Source: Isochrysis galbana (taxonomy: Eukaryota; Haptophyta; Isochrysidales; Isochrysidaceae). Taken from it: a DNA stretch of 64,000 nucleotides. The stretch spans positions 4,586,226 to 4,650,225 of the forward strand of contig CM030937.1 in assembly GCA_018136815.1 (NCBI GenBank), written 5' to 3'. A model generated the notes under the pieces. That model did no database searches. It was given only the letters and a program-made list of their open reading frames with translations, and was not told where the DNA came from. Of this stretch, positions 19,601-31,004 are shown one piece after another. A program made the translations under genes and the position numbers. Within the stretch, counting starts at the first letter, position 1. Each line of letters opens with the position of its first letter.

Positions 19601-21905
19601 TAGGGGTAGGCCAAAATATCCACAATTTTTTGCCCAAATATCAAATATCAAAAATCCATCGGCAATATCGCTCCCATATATCCGAAATATTGGCCCAAAT
19701 ATCTCCAAAAATATCCGGACATGTCCGTATAGCTCTCGCTCTAACGTCTACCGTGATGCACGCGCCGACTTGGCCGTCCGCTAATAAAAGTATAGCTGTA
19801 TATCTTTGCTCCTTCTCCTTCTCTTTCTTTCTTCCTCGTATAGTCTACACTCTTCTACTCTAATTAATCTATTACCAATGCGAATGTCTTGTGATGATTC
19901 ATATTATTCAATCACGCGACATCGACATGCGGGACACACAATACAATCACTTCGACATACGGGCACGCTGGTTGCTATTCAATCGCAACGACATGAACAT
20001 GATGGATGATGGAGGCCTCAACCTGATCTGCCAAGCAAGGATTTACGATTTACGATTTAGCACGATCAGCACCAAAGACCAAAGACACATTGGAGCAATG
20101 AGAAGACACGTTCACGTTCACATGATGCAGAATAAGGGGAAAGAGAAAATGCAATCCTCGCCGCGATAGCCCATGTCTGTCGCATTCGCGAATCGACGCT
20201 CGTTAGGCTTCTCTTCGTCGTTCGGCATTTATCGTTATAATTCTCTCGTTCTCGTTCTCGGTCAAAAGCTTCGCTTGGATGCATAGGATCTTGGGTTGTG
20301 GAGCGCCCTCTCTCTTTCTCTCGAAGAGAAGGGAAGTTTCCCCACCTTTCTCCCTCCTAGGCGCCTCGCGAATAGGTTTAATTCGCTATCTTCTCCGCGC
20401 TTCTCTATCTACTTCAGTGATTGCAATCAGGTTTAATTTGCAATCTCTTCACATCTTCCCCTTAGGCACACCGCATCTCTCTCGTCTTATTCGGTAAGTC
20501 TCTTGGAATCCTGTGCGGCAGGATTGCCCCTCGTTTCCGTTATGGTGCGATTCCCCTTCCAGACGGGATCGCCGACAGATCGCCTTCTGATCGTCGTCCG
20601 TCGTTGTCTGGCCGGAGTGTTTGGGTTTGATTTCAGTCGAGTTATGTGAGAAAGTCGTGGGGCGAGAGTCGGGGTGTTTTCCTGGGTGTCTCTGTCCGTC
20701 GTCCTGTCGTCAGTCGTCATCCGTCGTCGCTCTCGCTCTCGTCGCTCTCGCTCTCGTAACACTCATACCCTACAACCTCGCCTCGCCTCGCCAGCCCCTG
20801 CCACCACAGCCCTCCTCTCACTCACCCTCGCCTCTCGCCGCTCGCTCGATGTCGCTTTCGCCGCCGTCCTCGCCCTCGCTCAAGCCCGCCTGCCCGCCTT
20901 CCTCTGCTGACGGGCTTCAGCCCGTCAGCCCCTCTGAAGTCGTCTCCTCCGCCGCGCCTGCCGCCGGCATGCCTCCTTCCTCATTGCCCTCAGGCTCTAT
21001 GGGCCACTCCAATTCGTCAGGTGTAGAATCGTTCCCGGTGCGTCCCGCGCTGGACGTCTCAATCCGCCGTCGCTCTCGCTCTCGTCGCTCTCGCTCTCGT
21101 AACACTCATACCCTACAACCTCGCCTCGCCTCGCCAGCCCCTGCCACCACAGCCCTCCTCTCACTCACCCTCGCCTCTCGCCGCTCGCTCGATGTCGCTT
21201 TCGCCGCCGTCCTCGCCCTCGCTCAAGCCCGCCTGCCCGCCTTCCTCTGCTGACGGGCTTCAGCTTCAGCCCGTCAGCCCCTCTGAAGTCGTCTCCTCCG
21301 CCGCGCCTGCCGCCGGCATGCCTCCTTCCTCATTGCCCTCAGGCTCTATGGGCCACTCCAATTCGTCAGGTGTAGAATCGTTCCCGGTGCGTCCCGCGCT
21401 GGACGTCTCAATCCGCCGTCGCTCTCGCTCTCGTCGCTCTCGCTCTCGTAACACTCATACCCTACAACCTCGCCTCGCCTCGCCAGCCCCTGCCACCACA
21501 GCCCTCCTCTCACTCACCCTCGCCTCTCGCCGCTCGCTCGATGTCGCTTTCGCCGCCGTCCTCGCCCTCGCTCAAGCCCGCCTGCCCGCCTTCCTCTGCT
21601 GACGGGCTTCAGCTTCAGCCCGTCAGCCCCTCTGAAGTCGTCTCCTCCGCCACGCCTGCCGCCGGCATGCCTCCTTCCTCATTGCCCTCAGGCTCTATGG
21701 GCCACTCCAATTCGTCAATGTCGGGAACTTCGAATGATTGGCAGCCCACCACGCTAACACATCTGCTAACATCTGAGGCGAATGAATTGACATCCCTATG
21801 ATCGAAGAAAGTGCAAGTGCCCTGGCATGCAACCATGTAATCGGGTAGCTCTCATAGGAGGAGATGAGTGACGCCCGGGATGTGAGCAAAGCAAGGTATT
21901 TCAGC
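19601..21905 (-). mobile_element. hAT transposon remnant A, split by an LTR
   Basis: Minus-strand translation around 20060-20170 gives the hAT dimerisation motif (SLSPYSASCER, VFSLLQCVFG). Around 21720-21790 it gives the preceding part (LAWWAANHSKFP), separated by the LTR at 20178-21717. The end at 19601 is TAGGGGTAGGCCAAAATAT followed by many AATATCC/GGATATT motifs, as in remnant B at 22192. It is frameshifted and its 5' part cannot be delimited. Confidence 0.75.
20178..21717 (+). mobile_element. Solo LTR with internal tandem triplication
   Basis: Starts TGTCGCATTC and ends ATTCGTCA (TG...CA termini) and is flanked by the 5-bp repeat ATGTC (20173-20177, 21718-21722), typical of LTR retroelements. 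It interrupts hAT sequence: the joined flanks match the uninterrupted hAT copy at 22640-22700. A block of about 349 bp is present three times (starts near 20722, 21066, 21415). The blocks are joined by a 45-bp spacer, GGTGTAGAATCG to TCTCAATCCG. The open frames across it are repeat shadows; I call no protein. Confidence 0.83.
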
Positions 21906-22191
21906 AAGTTGTCGCACCCACGCCGGATCTACTCGCTACTCGGTTACAAGATGCGAACGCTGGGTTCAATCAATGCGCGTAGAAGCCACGTGATGCGCTA
22001 CTACTCTTTGCACCAATAGGGATTGGGATTGGCACAATTATCTGTAAAACGATTCTCCAAATATTGGCCCTTCACCTTAGCCACCAGTTTCCTCCAATGA
22101 GGGAGGCAACACGCAACACACATCTATATAGCGTTTCTCGCCTCATTCTCATCGTCTACAACGAGTGTCGAACCGTCGGCATATGCATATG

Positions 22192-22720
22192 TAGGGGTAG
22201 GCCAAAATATCCAGGATTTCTCGCCCAAATATCCATTGAAAATATCCACCATATATCCGGAAAATCGGCCCAAATATCTCATGAAATATCCGGATATATC
22301 TCTCGCTTAATAGCGCTTAGACCCCTACCTACTGCGCCACACCGCATATGCTATCGCTATCGTATATATATACATAGTAGGAGATAGAAGGCTACGTCTT
22401 TGTAGTCTTTGCTCCTTCTTTCTCCTTTCTCCTTCATTCACACAATACTACTATGTATATAGGACATAGGACACACAATCACACAATACAATCACTTCGA
22501 CGCGCGGTCACGCTGGTTGCTATTGAATCGCAACATGATGGAGGCCTCAACCTGATCAGCCAAATATTGAGCACGATCAGCGCCAAAGACACACTGGAGC
22601 AATGAGAAGACACGTTCACACGATGCACTATTAGGGGAAAGAGAACATGCAATCCTTGCAGCGGCAGCCCATGTCGAGAACTTTGTATGATTGGCCGCCC
22701 ACCAGGCTAACGGGAGCTGT
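22192..22720 (-). mobile_element. hAT transposon remnant B
   Basis: The terminus at 22192 is TAGGGGTAGGCCAAAATATCC, followed by AATATCC-rich DNA. At 22500-22710 the minus strand encodes the hAT C-terminal dimerisation region: AWWAANHTKF, SLSPNSASCERVFSLLQ, then a short tail ending near 22500. Upstream coding sequence is absent. Confidence 0.78.
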
Positions 22721-23766
22721 CGCGGCGGCGGGAGCTGTGGCGGCGGTGGGCCTGCTGCTATGTGCCATTGTAGCGATGAGGATAGCTCCGACTCCGGTGC
22801 GATGATCCGCACTCAGGAAGTGGAAATCGCGCTACGCCGGGGAGAGCATGCCGAGAATGATCGGGCAAAGCGGGCGAGGACGCGTGCGGCTCGGCTGGCT
22901 GCGCGTGAGGAGCGACGCGGCAGCCGCGAGCAAGGATCGGAGAAGCGCCGCCGGCGCTCCGCACGCTCCTAGTGCCCCAGCGCGTTCGCTTTCGTGGTGG
23001 TGTGCGTGTGCGGCGGCTCCGGCGCAGCGGGAACGTAGAACGTAGCTAGCTAGCATGGCGGCGGTAGTAAGTCGGTTGTAGGTGGTTGTGTCGGCCTGGG
23101 CTTGCTGTGGTTGATTGAAGTCTTGCAGCTGGTGCCTTTCTAGTACCCAGATTAGCGAATGGACGGTGTTTCCCACTTCTTGACATTGTGACGAACACGC
23201 GATGACTATAGGCTCATAGGCAGAGGGCCGTTCGATCGAGCCGGCAGCTGACGCGGTCGTAGAAGGATCGTTGTTTGTTGCTTGCGGGAAGATGTCTGAG
23301 AGGTCATAGTAGAAGTAGAAGTCGGGTCTGACAGTGTCTGCCATCGGGCGCTACGAGCGATGAGGTAGACTGAAGGTCAGAAGATTGCGACGCGTGGCGT
23401 CAGAGGGTAGAGACGAGGCTAGCTAGCGAGCTAGTGGAAGAGAGAGAGAATGAGAATGAGAGCTTCTTAGGTCCGAGGTAGACACGGGAGACTACAGCAC
23501 ATGGACTCAAAAAGTCTGAGGGCACCCAGTAGTATTGCTACTTGTTTTGTAGAGTGGGCACGATATTCTTTCCCTCCCTCATTCTGTGGATACGAGCGCC
23601 CCTCCCCCCCCCCCCCCCCCCCCCCCCCTCCCAAGCCCACTCGTGCGGCTGGCTCGCTCGGCTTCCATCTCTCCTGGCTGGGCGAAAGGGAACCAGCCTC
23701 ATCCTCTCCCTCCTTGGGCTCGCTCTCGATACTCTCTCGGGTGGACAGACCGACGTGTGACAGCCC
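22721..23766. other. Intergenic, with a long C-run upstream of the reductase gene
   Basis: A minus-strand frame of 170 codons (23344-22832) has no recognisable domain. An almost unbroken run of about 25 C occupies 23604-23628, about 140 bp upstream of the ATG at 23767, and could form a G-quadruplex on the other strand. There is no other feature. Confidence 0.4.
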
Positions 23767-25303
23767 ATGTCGACCCGGCTCGATCTTGTTGTCTATGGCG
23801 CGACCGGTTTCACGGGCCAGCTGGTATGCCAGTACCTGCGGCGGCATGCGCCTTCAGGACTCCGTTGGGCCATCGCTGGGCGCGATGCGGCCAAGCTCGA
23901 CCGCGTGGCGACGGCGTGCGATTCAGCGAGCGGCGTAAACAATGGAATTGGTACACCGCCTACGGAGGTGATCAGCGGCTGCTCGAGCGACGGCAGCGCT
24001 GCCTCGCGAATCTGCGGTGATCTTCGGCCACGAGTCGTCCTTTCCACTGCTGGCCCGTTTGTGCACCACTCAGATGCACTGGTGGGCGCATGTGCTCGCT
24101 CTGGGGTATCGTATGTCGACATCAATGGGGAGATTCCCTGGGTCGCGCGAGTCATCGAAAGGGATGATCAAGTGGCGCGAAGATCAGGAGCTCTCATTGT
24201 GCCCAATTGTGGGTTTGATTCCGTACCATCAGATCTTGGTTGCCTACGAGCGACGCAAAACCTCGCAAAGAAAACGGGGTCGCCCTGTGTCTCCCTGCAG
24301 ACCGTCATGCATATGGTTGGTGTCATGTCTGGTGGCACGATCGAGACGGGCCTCGAGATGGAACGGCTCTTTCCTGGAGAGCTCCGTGATCCGTTCCGCT
24401 TAGGCGGTGCCTCGCAATTGTCGCGCGGCCCAAATGATTTGGTCGATCAGGATCCGACCGAGCCGCGGTATGACGCGACGTTGAGAAGGCGCGCTGCTCA
24501 CCCGGGGTATTGGGCGGGGTCTACGAGCTAGAACATTTATTCTAGGGAAGAAGGGAGAGAGATAGGCTTGACAACAGGAGGCAGCCACACTGCAAGCTTT
24601 CCTCAATGTCCCTTGGCTTCTAGCAATTTGGGAAAGTTGAGGGTAGGTATCACCAGCCCCGCTAGTGCCAATACAAACGAGGCTCGTGCTTGTTCACAGG
24701 TGGGTGGCCCCGTTTGGTATGGCACGTATCAATTCTCGGGTCGTTCGCCGATCTGCCTGCGAGCTCAATGCATACGCCAACATCGATCCTACTAAGCTGC
24801 GGTACCGTGAGGAACAGCTAGCTCCAACAGGTGCTGCTGCAGCGGCCAAAATGGCGAAAAATGCTGCAATTCCCCCTGAAAAACTTAGGCAGCTGCGGGA
24901 CGCCGGGCGATTGCCAAAGCCAGGGGACGGACCTTCCAAGGAGCGACGCCAGGCTTCAAGCTTCACCGCGTTGTGTGTTGCACAAGCTGCAAACGGTACT
25001 CGCGGCGTGTGTGCTATCTCTGGAGGCGACCCAGGATACGACGAGACTGCAAAGATGGTCGCCGAGGCAGCTCTGACAATTGCACTCACAGATCGCGCAT
25101 CCTTGCCTGCAGCAGAGCGTGGCGGCGGAGGTGTCTTGACGTCAGCAGCGGCACTGGGCGAGCGGTATGCAGCACGGCTTGTGGCTGCTGGCCTATGCTT
25201 TGAGGATGATGTGGACCTAAGCGGAGCACTACCTGGTTCACCTGATGCGGATGCAGAAGCCGAGGCGCTCAAGGCGGAAATGGCATCCAAGGACGCTTGG
25301 TGA
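23767..25303 (+). CDS. Saccharopine-dehydrogenase-like reductase (SCCPDH / trans-acting enoyl reductase family), 2 exons
   Basis: Exons 23767-24506 and 24700-25303 give 447 residues. The 193-bp intron starts GTATTG and ends TTCACAG. Splicing joins HPG to WVAPFGMARINSRVVRRS, a conserved family segment, and keeps the frame. The N-terminus is a Rossmann fold with GATGFTG at residues 11-17, preceded by LDLVVY, so it binds NAD(P). Further family marks are AGPFVHHSDALVGAC, YVDINGE and GFDSVPSDLG. This family includes lipid-droplet SCCPDH and mycobacterial trans-acting enoyl reductase rather than true saccharopine dehydrogenase; the substrate cannot be told. The C-terminal 45 residues are acidic and variable. 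Confidence 0.9.
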
Positions 25304-26380
25304 GACGACGGGGTGCCCGCATACTGATTCATCTACGCCCGATGCCCAATGCGTGAGTATTCCTCCGCTTTCGGACGAATACTCACCTTGTCGGAGAAAG
25401 CATCGGATCGTAGACTTGCCATGTTACTATCATCCGCGCGCAATGTCGCTGCATCAGACCGCTAGTCAAGAGCGTCGCATAATACGGCTGGAGTTGTTCT
25501 GAGGGCGTGCCATGCAAATTCTAGCTTTTGCTGAAGAACAAGACGTTCGCCCCTACTATCGCCGTGGAGCATATGCCATAAGACAAATTGACACCAAGCA
25601 TCGGGGCGACCAAAGCAAGAGCTATCTTTACGCATGTGCAATGTGCTGTGAGAGCGTTGTCACTTTTTAGGTGCGAAGATGGTCATTGGTGGACAGCGGT
25701 TGATCTTTGATCGTCGCAGTCAGAAGGTACACGCTCATTGTTGGCTATTGCCCAGCCAACATGACCAAGCCTGCAACCTAGTGCAACACACTACAATTTG
25801 CGTAGGCGTTTCAAGCAAATTTAGCACCCCAAATACAAATAGTAGGAGGATGTGGTGAGCTATGGAATAGTTGTGGTGGGTCTGTGTGGGGTTGTGGTTG
25901 TGGGTCTGTAACATGGGATTTATGAAGCGCAGGGCGAGAGGAACGGGACGAACGACCGGAGGCAGCACGAAAAGGAGAAGGGAGCGCCACGGGACGGCAC
26001 AGGCGATCCATGGCCAGGCATCCGACGAGCGAGGGTAGACGGGGAGACAGAAGGGTGGCGCAAGCGGGGCGTCCTAGCGATGTCGCGGGAAGCAGAAGAA
26101 GACGAGGAATATGAACACGGGGCGACGGGAATCCACTCGGAAACTATGGGAACAAGGGGAAAACTAATGGAGCACGGGAACGGGAAGGGGGCGGGCGCTG
26201 GATGAGCGGAGGGGAACCGGCGAACGCGGGAGACTCTCCGACCCTCTCTGGCCAAGGGAACAAGGAAACGCCGCGAAGACGTGAGAGAATGGAAGGAAGG
26301 GACCTCGGTTGCGAGTCGTACGCGCGGGAACTCGGGGCGGGAGGAGAGGGGGGGAGCGGGGCCTAGTTGCTCCATCAGCC
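25304..26380. other. Intergenic, no supported gene
   Basis: Short ORFs without recognisable motifs. The minus-strand frame at 26447-25920 is Ser/Pro/Arg-rich and looks compositional. Confidence 0.4.
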
Positions 26381-26865
26381 TAATATTAGGTCCTGATATC
26401 ATGATATAAGGTCCACCACCCCTGATACCTGATATTAGGTCATCCATTTATAAGTATAACTTTCAAAGGAAAAAGAATAGTTCGCGCACTATCCGGCTAG
26501 AGTCGGGAGATTGTTGTATTCCTGCACAGAGATCGCCTAGTCACGACGACGACATCACATATAGGCGGCACCCAGGACAAGGACAAGGAGAAGGAGGTAG
26601 GTAGAGTGAGGAAAGCTCCCGGGCCCCCCTTTCATAATCACCACCCTAGAAATACTAGCAGCCCAGACGCCCAGACACGCAGTGCAGGAAGGAGGTCTCT
26701 GTACTAAAACTAAATAACACCACACACCATTAGCCATTAGATCTCATTACTATTATTACACTACCATATTATAACATTAGTAACCTGATATGAGGACCTG
26801 ATATTAGGTCCTGATATGAGGTGTAAGGTCGCCGAGACCTGACGACCTGACACCTGACGGAGCAA
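26381..26865. repeat. R4 palindromic repeat, two clusters
   Basis: At 26385-26450 and 26780-26860 there are repeats of GACCTGATATTAGGTC and CCTGATATGAGG, each close to a palindrome. The motif GGTCGCCGAGACCTGACGACC resembles GGTCTTGGCGACC at 7350. The 26461-26775 interval between the clusters holds no gene. Confidence 0.65.
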
Positions 26866-27236
26866 CTGGGGAGCGGGGTGTGGGGGAGACACGCTCTAAA
26901 GATAGAACGCGCTGCGGGAGAGGGGAGGGAGGCAGCGCGCGGGAAAGTAGGCATGCTCTAAGGGTAGAGCGTGCGGCGTGGTGCGGCTCCCTTTATCTAC
27001 GACACCCCCCCCACTGCGAGAATCGGCAACGGGGCGAGCGGCGAGTAGTGTGAGAGACGCGGGAAAGGGAGATGCGCGGCGGGGCTTAGACCTCATGATC
27101 GAAATCGATGTATTTCCCATAAGCGCTGTATATGTCAGTCCCTTTTTCGACTGTATCAAAGTGAGTAAGATATGGCAGCAATTGTGACAAATCATACGTT
27201 AAATTGTGAACGTGAACGCGAGCTTTGAGAGTCGCT
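26866..27236. other. Spacer next to a copia remnant, no supported gene
   Basis: No ORF of interest. It may contain LTR sequence of the adjacent copia element, but I could not find the LTR boundaries. Confidence 0.3.
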
Positions 27237-28194
27237 TTATCCTCGAAGCGTGAGCGCCCCAGCGTTGGTTGCGTAGCGGACGCACGCTTCGAACTTGCGC
27301 TTCGGGAGCCACTTTGTTAGGAAGTCGGCGGCCATGTGCTCGGTGCTGACGTGGCGAAGGGCCACTTCGTGGGCCGCCACCCTCTGAAGGAGGGTGTGGT
27401 AGCGACGCATAAAGTGGCGGGCGCGGCTCGGGGCTCGGGGGTGCTGAGTCGGCTAGCGCGCCGTAGGTGACTCCAAATTCGTGCTGGACTCCCGAGAGCA
27501 CCGTTTGAAGTTTGTCGCCGTAGGCGGCCTTGAATTGGTCGTGTGCGTCGTCACCGACGTAGAAGATCCAAGGGCCCTTTCGGCCTTTATCCATTCCGTC
27601 TGGAGTGGCATCTAGGCCTTCTAGCCTAGAGAGCAGGAATTTCATGAATGTGGCTACATCTTCGCTTTTGATATCCTTCTTGTCCTCAGCTAGCTGGGCT
27701 AGCTGAATGAAGAAGGGGGTGTCTTCGGGTTCTTCTTCCTCATCTGGTGGAGGGGAAGCAAATGAGGTGGTGTTGTTTGGAGTCGGTTTTGGGTCCGACT
27801 GGGGGTCGGCCCGCAATAAAAAATTTTTCCAACTGGGAAGGTGCTGGTCCGAAGTTTTTTCTTCAGTGAAGGTGCAGGTGAAGGTGAGAGTGCAGGAACT
27901 GCAGGTGCAGGTGAAGACACGGTGAACGGGGCGCGCTGGGCGGCCAGTAGCCCGCCAAGGTGGCTGTTGATCGTGCTCGCGTGGGATTGCAAGTTGAGAG
28001 CCAAAATTGATCAAGTGGTGGGGCACACCACCCATGTTATCGGAAAAAATAAGCAGGCACCTGCACTGCACGCACACTCCTTCACTCCAACTGCGGCATC
28101 GACGCCACATACAGCTGCGGAGCCCGCGCGCGCACATCAAATCCCGCGCGCACACACCCGTTCTATTCAATACAAGATCCTTAAGCTGATTCAT
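27237..28194 (-). pseudogene. Ty1/copia retrotransposon remnant (gag-like ORF plus RNase H C-terminus)
   Basis: The minus strand from about 27420 to TAA at 27237 encodes the end of a copia RNase H (RYHTLLQRVAAHEVALRHV, then STEHMAADFLTKWLPKRKFE). Just upstream, in another frame (about 27920-27430), is an acidic ORF with FIQLAQLAEDKKD and WIFYVGDD, perhaps part of gag. Protease, integrase and reverse transcriptase are missing, so this is an internally deleted copy. The 28195-28269 stretch is unassigned. Confidence 0.7.
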
Positions 28195-28286
28195 TCACTT
28201 ATGCGGACATGGGAAGCGCAGCAGCGGAAGTGCAGCAGCAACACAACAGCGGGGGGAGCGGGCGAGGGAGCACAGGTAGGGGTATA

Positions 28287-30987
28287 AAAAAAAACCTTTT
28301 AATATTCTCGCCACGCGCGCGGCTACGGGGTTGTCTATTGTAGCCACGCCCAGATCCCTTCCTCTCCTCTCACTCCCCGCCTTGCGGCAACTCCCCTCGT
28401 GCTCTACTTAGGGGCCCGGGTCGTGGGTGGGGCTGGGTCGGGCGGGGTGCATCGGCCCTCAGTGGTCTGTTCTCGCCTTCCTCCTGTGCCTCTGGGTGGC
28501 CGGTTTCTTGCTGCTGTGGTGTAGGTGTTGCGCCGTTGCTGGGGTGCCTCATGCTCGTGAGTTGTTCTTCTTCGTGGGTGGTTCTTTCAGGAATGGGGGG
28601 GGAGGGGAGGGTGTGCCTCGACCTCAGGCGAGCCTTTCGGCGAGGCCGATCGCTTCCGCCACCAGGCCGAGGTCGTCGCTCATTCTTAGTTTACCTTTGT
28701 TGTCTTCTGTAAATATCGGGGCGCTGAGCTCCGCTGGCTTTTTTATTTTAGGTTTTCTACCCTGGGCCGCCGTGCGAGTGCGCATCGGGCGACAGGTTTT
28801 CGACGGAGTAAGGCCCCTCACCAGGGTGGTGAATCTTATGAGCGTGGATTCTAAAACCGGTATGTAGTGATATTCATATGATTCGAACTCTATTCTGTAG
28901 AAGTCTCTTAGTATATATCTCCAGGCTATGATGTAAAGGGTTTTCAGGCTGTCGGGGGTGGTCGCGTCTGGGTATGCGAATAGCCTATCCTTTGTTTTCT
29001 GCCCGTGTGACCTATTCGTTTTCGGAGTGTAGTTAGCGATCGCATCTATGGTGTCGAAGATTTTTCTTGTCGCGGGGCACCACGCTAGGTGGCATGAGTC
29101 CTCTTGATGTTGGTTGCACATTCTGCACTTGTTGGTTATGCTTGTCGCGAATCTGTTTTTGGTACCTATCCTCCTGTGGGTGATGTGTTTGAAGTGCGGG
29201 TGTTTGTCCGTGTGTCTTAACAGCGGCAGGGTGTACAGCCTGGCTATGTGTTTCCAGTTGTCTTTCGAGATGTCTAGGCGCTTCTCCCAAGCTATTTTGG
29301 CCGTTTGCGGGTTGTTTAGTCTTGTCGCCTTGAGCGCGGCTTTCGTTATGTCGGAAACCGTGATCGCGTCAAGTGCGATTTTTCCTTTTTGTATGGCGTA
29401 CTCGTCGGCCAGCGGATATTCCATGTATTTTGGCCCTTTGTATCCGTTCTCCCATCGGGCCGGGGGGTGGTATCGTTGTGTTTCCTCGGCGTTCACTACG
29501 CCACCGGTGTCGGAGACCTCCCCGAGATAGTCGGTGTCTGTGTGGATCCATATGTTATTAAGTTTTTTGATGTATTTATTGTCCTCTGAGGCTCTCATCT
29601 CTTCACGTTTTGTTTCCCCCGGCTCTTGGCTGGAGTCTTTGCCCTCCTGGCAGGTCCTCTCACCGGGGTCGGGTAGTGGGCGTTCCGATGACTTGCCTAG
29701 TATTTGTCGCGCGTGGTCAACCACGGCGTCCCATGAGTCTAGGAACTCTGTTTTACGGATCGCGCGGCCCTCGTGTACGAAGATCTCTGGGAGGTGTTCG
29801 ACATATGCCGAGCACTCTTCTCTACTATAGGGCGTCGTGAAGGCATCGTCCTTGAACACGTTGTGGATCACGGTCGTGTCCAAGGTCTCCCACATTCGCG
29901 CCCATGCGGCGCGAATCGTGGGGGGGGAGAGGTGTGGGTTGTGCCATATGGGTTGCGAGAGTGCGCCCTCGCGCGTGAGCCACGAGGGTTGGATGTTTAG
30001 GTCTCGGAAGTTTACCAGGGCCTCTTTCGAGAAGGTCGGGAGTGCCGGGTTGCCTCTGAGGCTTCCCGTAAGTGTTTTTATTGGTATCGTGGAGAGGACA
30101 GCGCCCCTCCCCAGCCCGGTGCGACAGAACCATGCGTCCAGCGCATTCTTCCAGATCGCTTTGCGTGCGTTTAAGTAGTTTAGGATCCATTTGGTTTGAA
30201 GGGCTTTGACATGAGTCGGCCAGTGTAGGAGCCCTAGCCCCAATGTCCTGGTCGCGCTTTTTGCATGGTGTGTGGCGTAGTGTGGGTGCGCGATCCATTT
30301 GCTCTGCTTTTGGGTGTATGGGCTCGTCCAGAGGACCGCATCCGCGGCCCTCTGTATCCGCGTGTGGAACCATTTAGGGGCGGCCAGAGTCTGTAGCCAG
30401 TATCTCGGTGTTCCGTAAATAATGAAGTTTACTATGGCGGCTCTCCCAAATATTGTCATGTGTCCGGTGGCCGGCGCTAGTTTGCTAACTTTCTCGTCGA
30501 TCTTGTCTGCTAGCTTCACCCAGAAGGGTTTGAGCGCCTCCGGCGCTCCTAGTGGCACGCCCAATATCGTTAAATATTCGCTGTTTGTTATCCAGTTGTA
30601 TTTTCGCATGTCCCACGGGGGTTTGCGGGTCCTTTGCCCTCCCATTCGGAGTCCTTGGAACTTGCTTTCGTTCGTTTTTCCCCCCGTGGCTTTTTCATGT
30701 AGTTGTACCCAGTATAGGGATTTTTTCATGCTTTTATAGTCCCTGGCTATTAGCGCTGTGTCGTCTGCGAACTGGCTAATCTTCAGATTGTACCCATTGA
30801 GGTCTATTCCCGCTATGTCTTCGTCCCTGTTTATGGCCCGGGTGAGTGCCTCCGTCGTGAGTAGGAAGGTAAGCGGGGATAACGGGCATCCTTGCGGCAT
30901 GCCGCTTCTCACAGTAAAGGGATAGCTTCTTCCCCCGTTGGTTTTGATCGTCCTTACAGGTCGGGCGTTCTCGCTGGTGAGCGCTTT
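28287..30987 (-). mobile_element. 5'-truncated LINE with intact RT-to-C-terminus ORF and T-tail
   Basis: Flanked by a 17-bp duplication, GCACAGGTAGGGGTATA, at 28270-28286 and 30988-31004. The 3' end on the coding strand is AATATTAAAAGG followed by about 8-9 T. The 5' end is cut within the reverse transcriptase, at KALTSENARP. A short A/T ambiguity at the junction makes the left boundary uncertain by 1 bp. Confidence 0.93.
28624..30987 (-). CDS. LINE ORF2 fragment: reverse transcriptase and C-terminal zinc knuckle
   Basis: An open frame of 787 codons with no stop or frameshift, though truncated at the 5' end by the insertion event. The RT motifs present are GMPQGCPLSP (about 30873-30902) and the catalytic FADD (about 30760-30771). 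The latter part has an HFKHITHRRIGT segment and a Cys-His knuckle CRMCNQHQEDSCHLAWC (C-x2-C-x8-H-x4-C, near 29080-29130), as in zf-RVT regions of L1/Jockey-like LINEs. The apurinic-like endonuclease and the first RT motifs are missing, so this copy cannot move by itself. The intact frame suggests a recent insertion. It is the best reference for the other copies in this window. Confidence 0.92.
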   Translation of the reverse strand, partial: KALTSENARPVRTIKTNGGRSYPFTVRSGMPQGCPLSPLTFLLTTEALTRAINRDEDIAGIDLNGYNLKISQFADDTALIARDYKSMKKSLYWVQLHEKATGGKTNESKFQGLRMGGQRTRKPPWDMRKYNWITNSEYLTILGVPLGAPEALKPFWVKLADKIDEKVSKLAPATGHMTIFGRAAIVNFIIYGTPRYWLQTLAAPKWFHTRIQRAADAVLWTSPYTQKQSKWIAHPHYATHHAKSATRTLGLGLLHWPTHVKALQTKWILNYLNARKAIWKNALDAWFCRTGLGRGAVLSTIPIKTLTGSLRGNPALPTFSKEALVNFRDLNIQPSWLTREGALSQPIWHNPHLSPPTIRAAWARMWETLDTTVIHNVFKDDAFTTPYSREECSAYVEHLPEIFVHEGRAIRKTEFLDSWDAVVDHARQILGKSSERPLPDPGERTCQEGKDSSQEPGETKREEMRASEDNKYIKKLNNIWIHTDTDYLGEVSDTGGVVNAEETQRYHPPARWENGYKGPKYMEYPLADEYAIQKGKIALDAITVSDITKAALKATRLNNPQTAKIAWEKRLDISKDNWKHIARLYTLPLLRHTDKHPHFKHITHRRIGTKNRFATSITNKCRMCNQHQEDSCHLAWCPATRKIFDTIDAIANYTPKTNRSHGQKTKDRLFAYPDATTPDSLKTLYIIAWRYILRDFYRIEFESYEYHYIPVLESTLIRFTTLVRGLTPSKTCRPMRTRTAAQGRKPKIKKPAELSAPIFTEDNKGKLRMSDDLGLVAEAIGLAERLA

Positions 30988-31004
30988 GCACAGGTAGGGG
31001 TATA

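Noticed and set aside
20621-21801. Ser/Pro/Ala-rich ORFs and their Arg-rich counterparts
   Set aside because: They lie within the LTR and repeat with its 349-bp blocks. The same ORF in the 3744-4413 copy is broken.
22832-23344. A 170-codon minus-strand ORF
   Set aside because: Possible, but there is no recognisable family and no clear splice partners; left unannotated as a gene.
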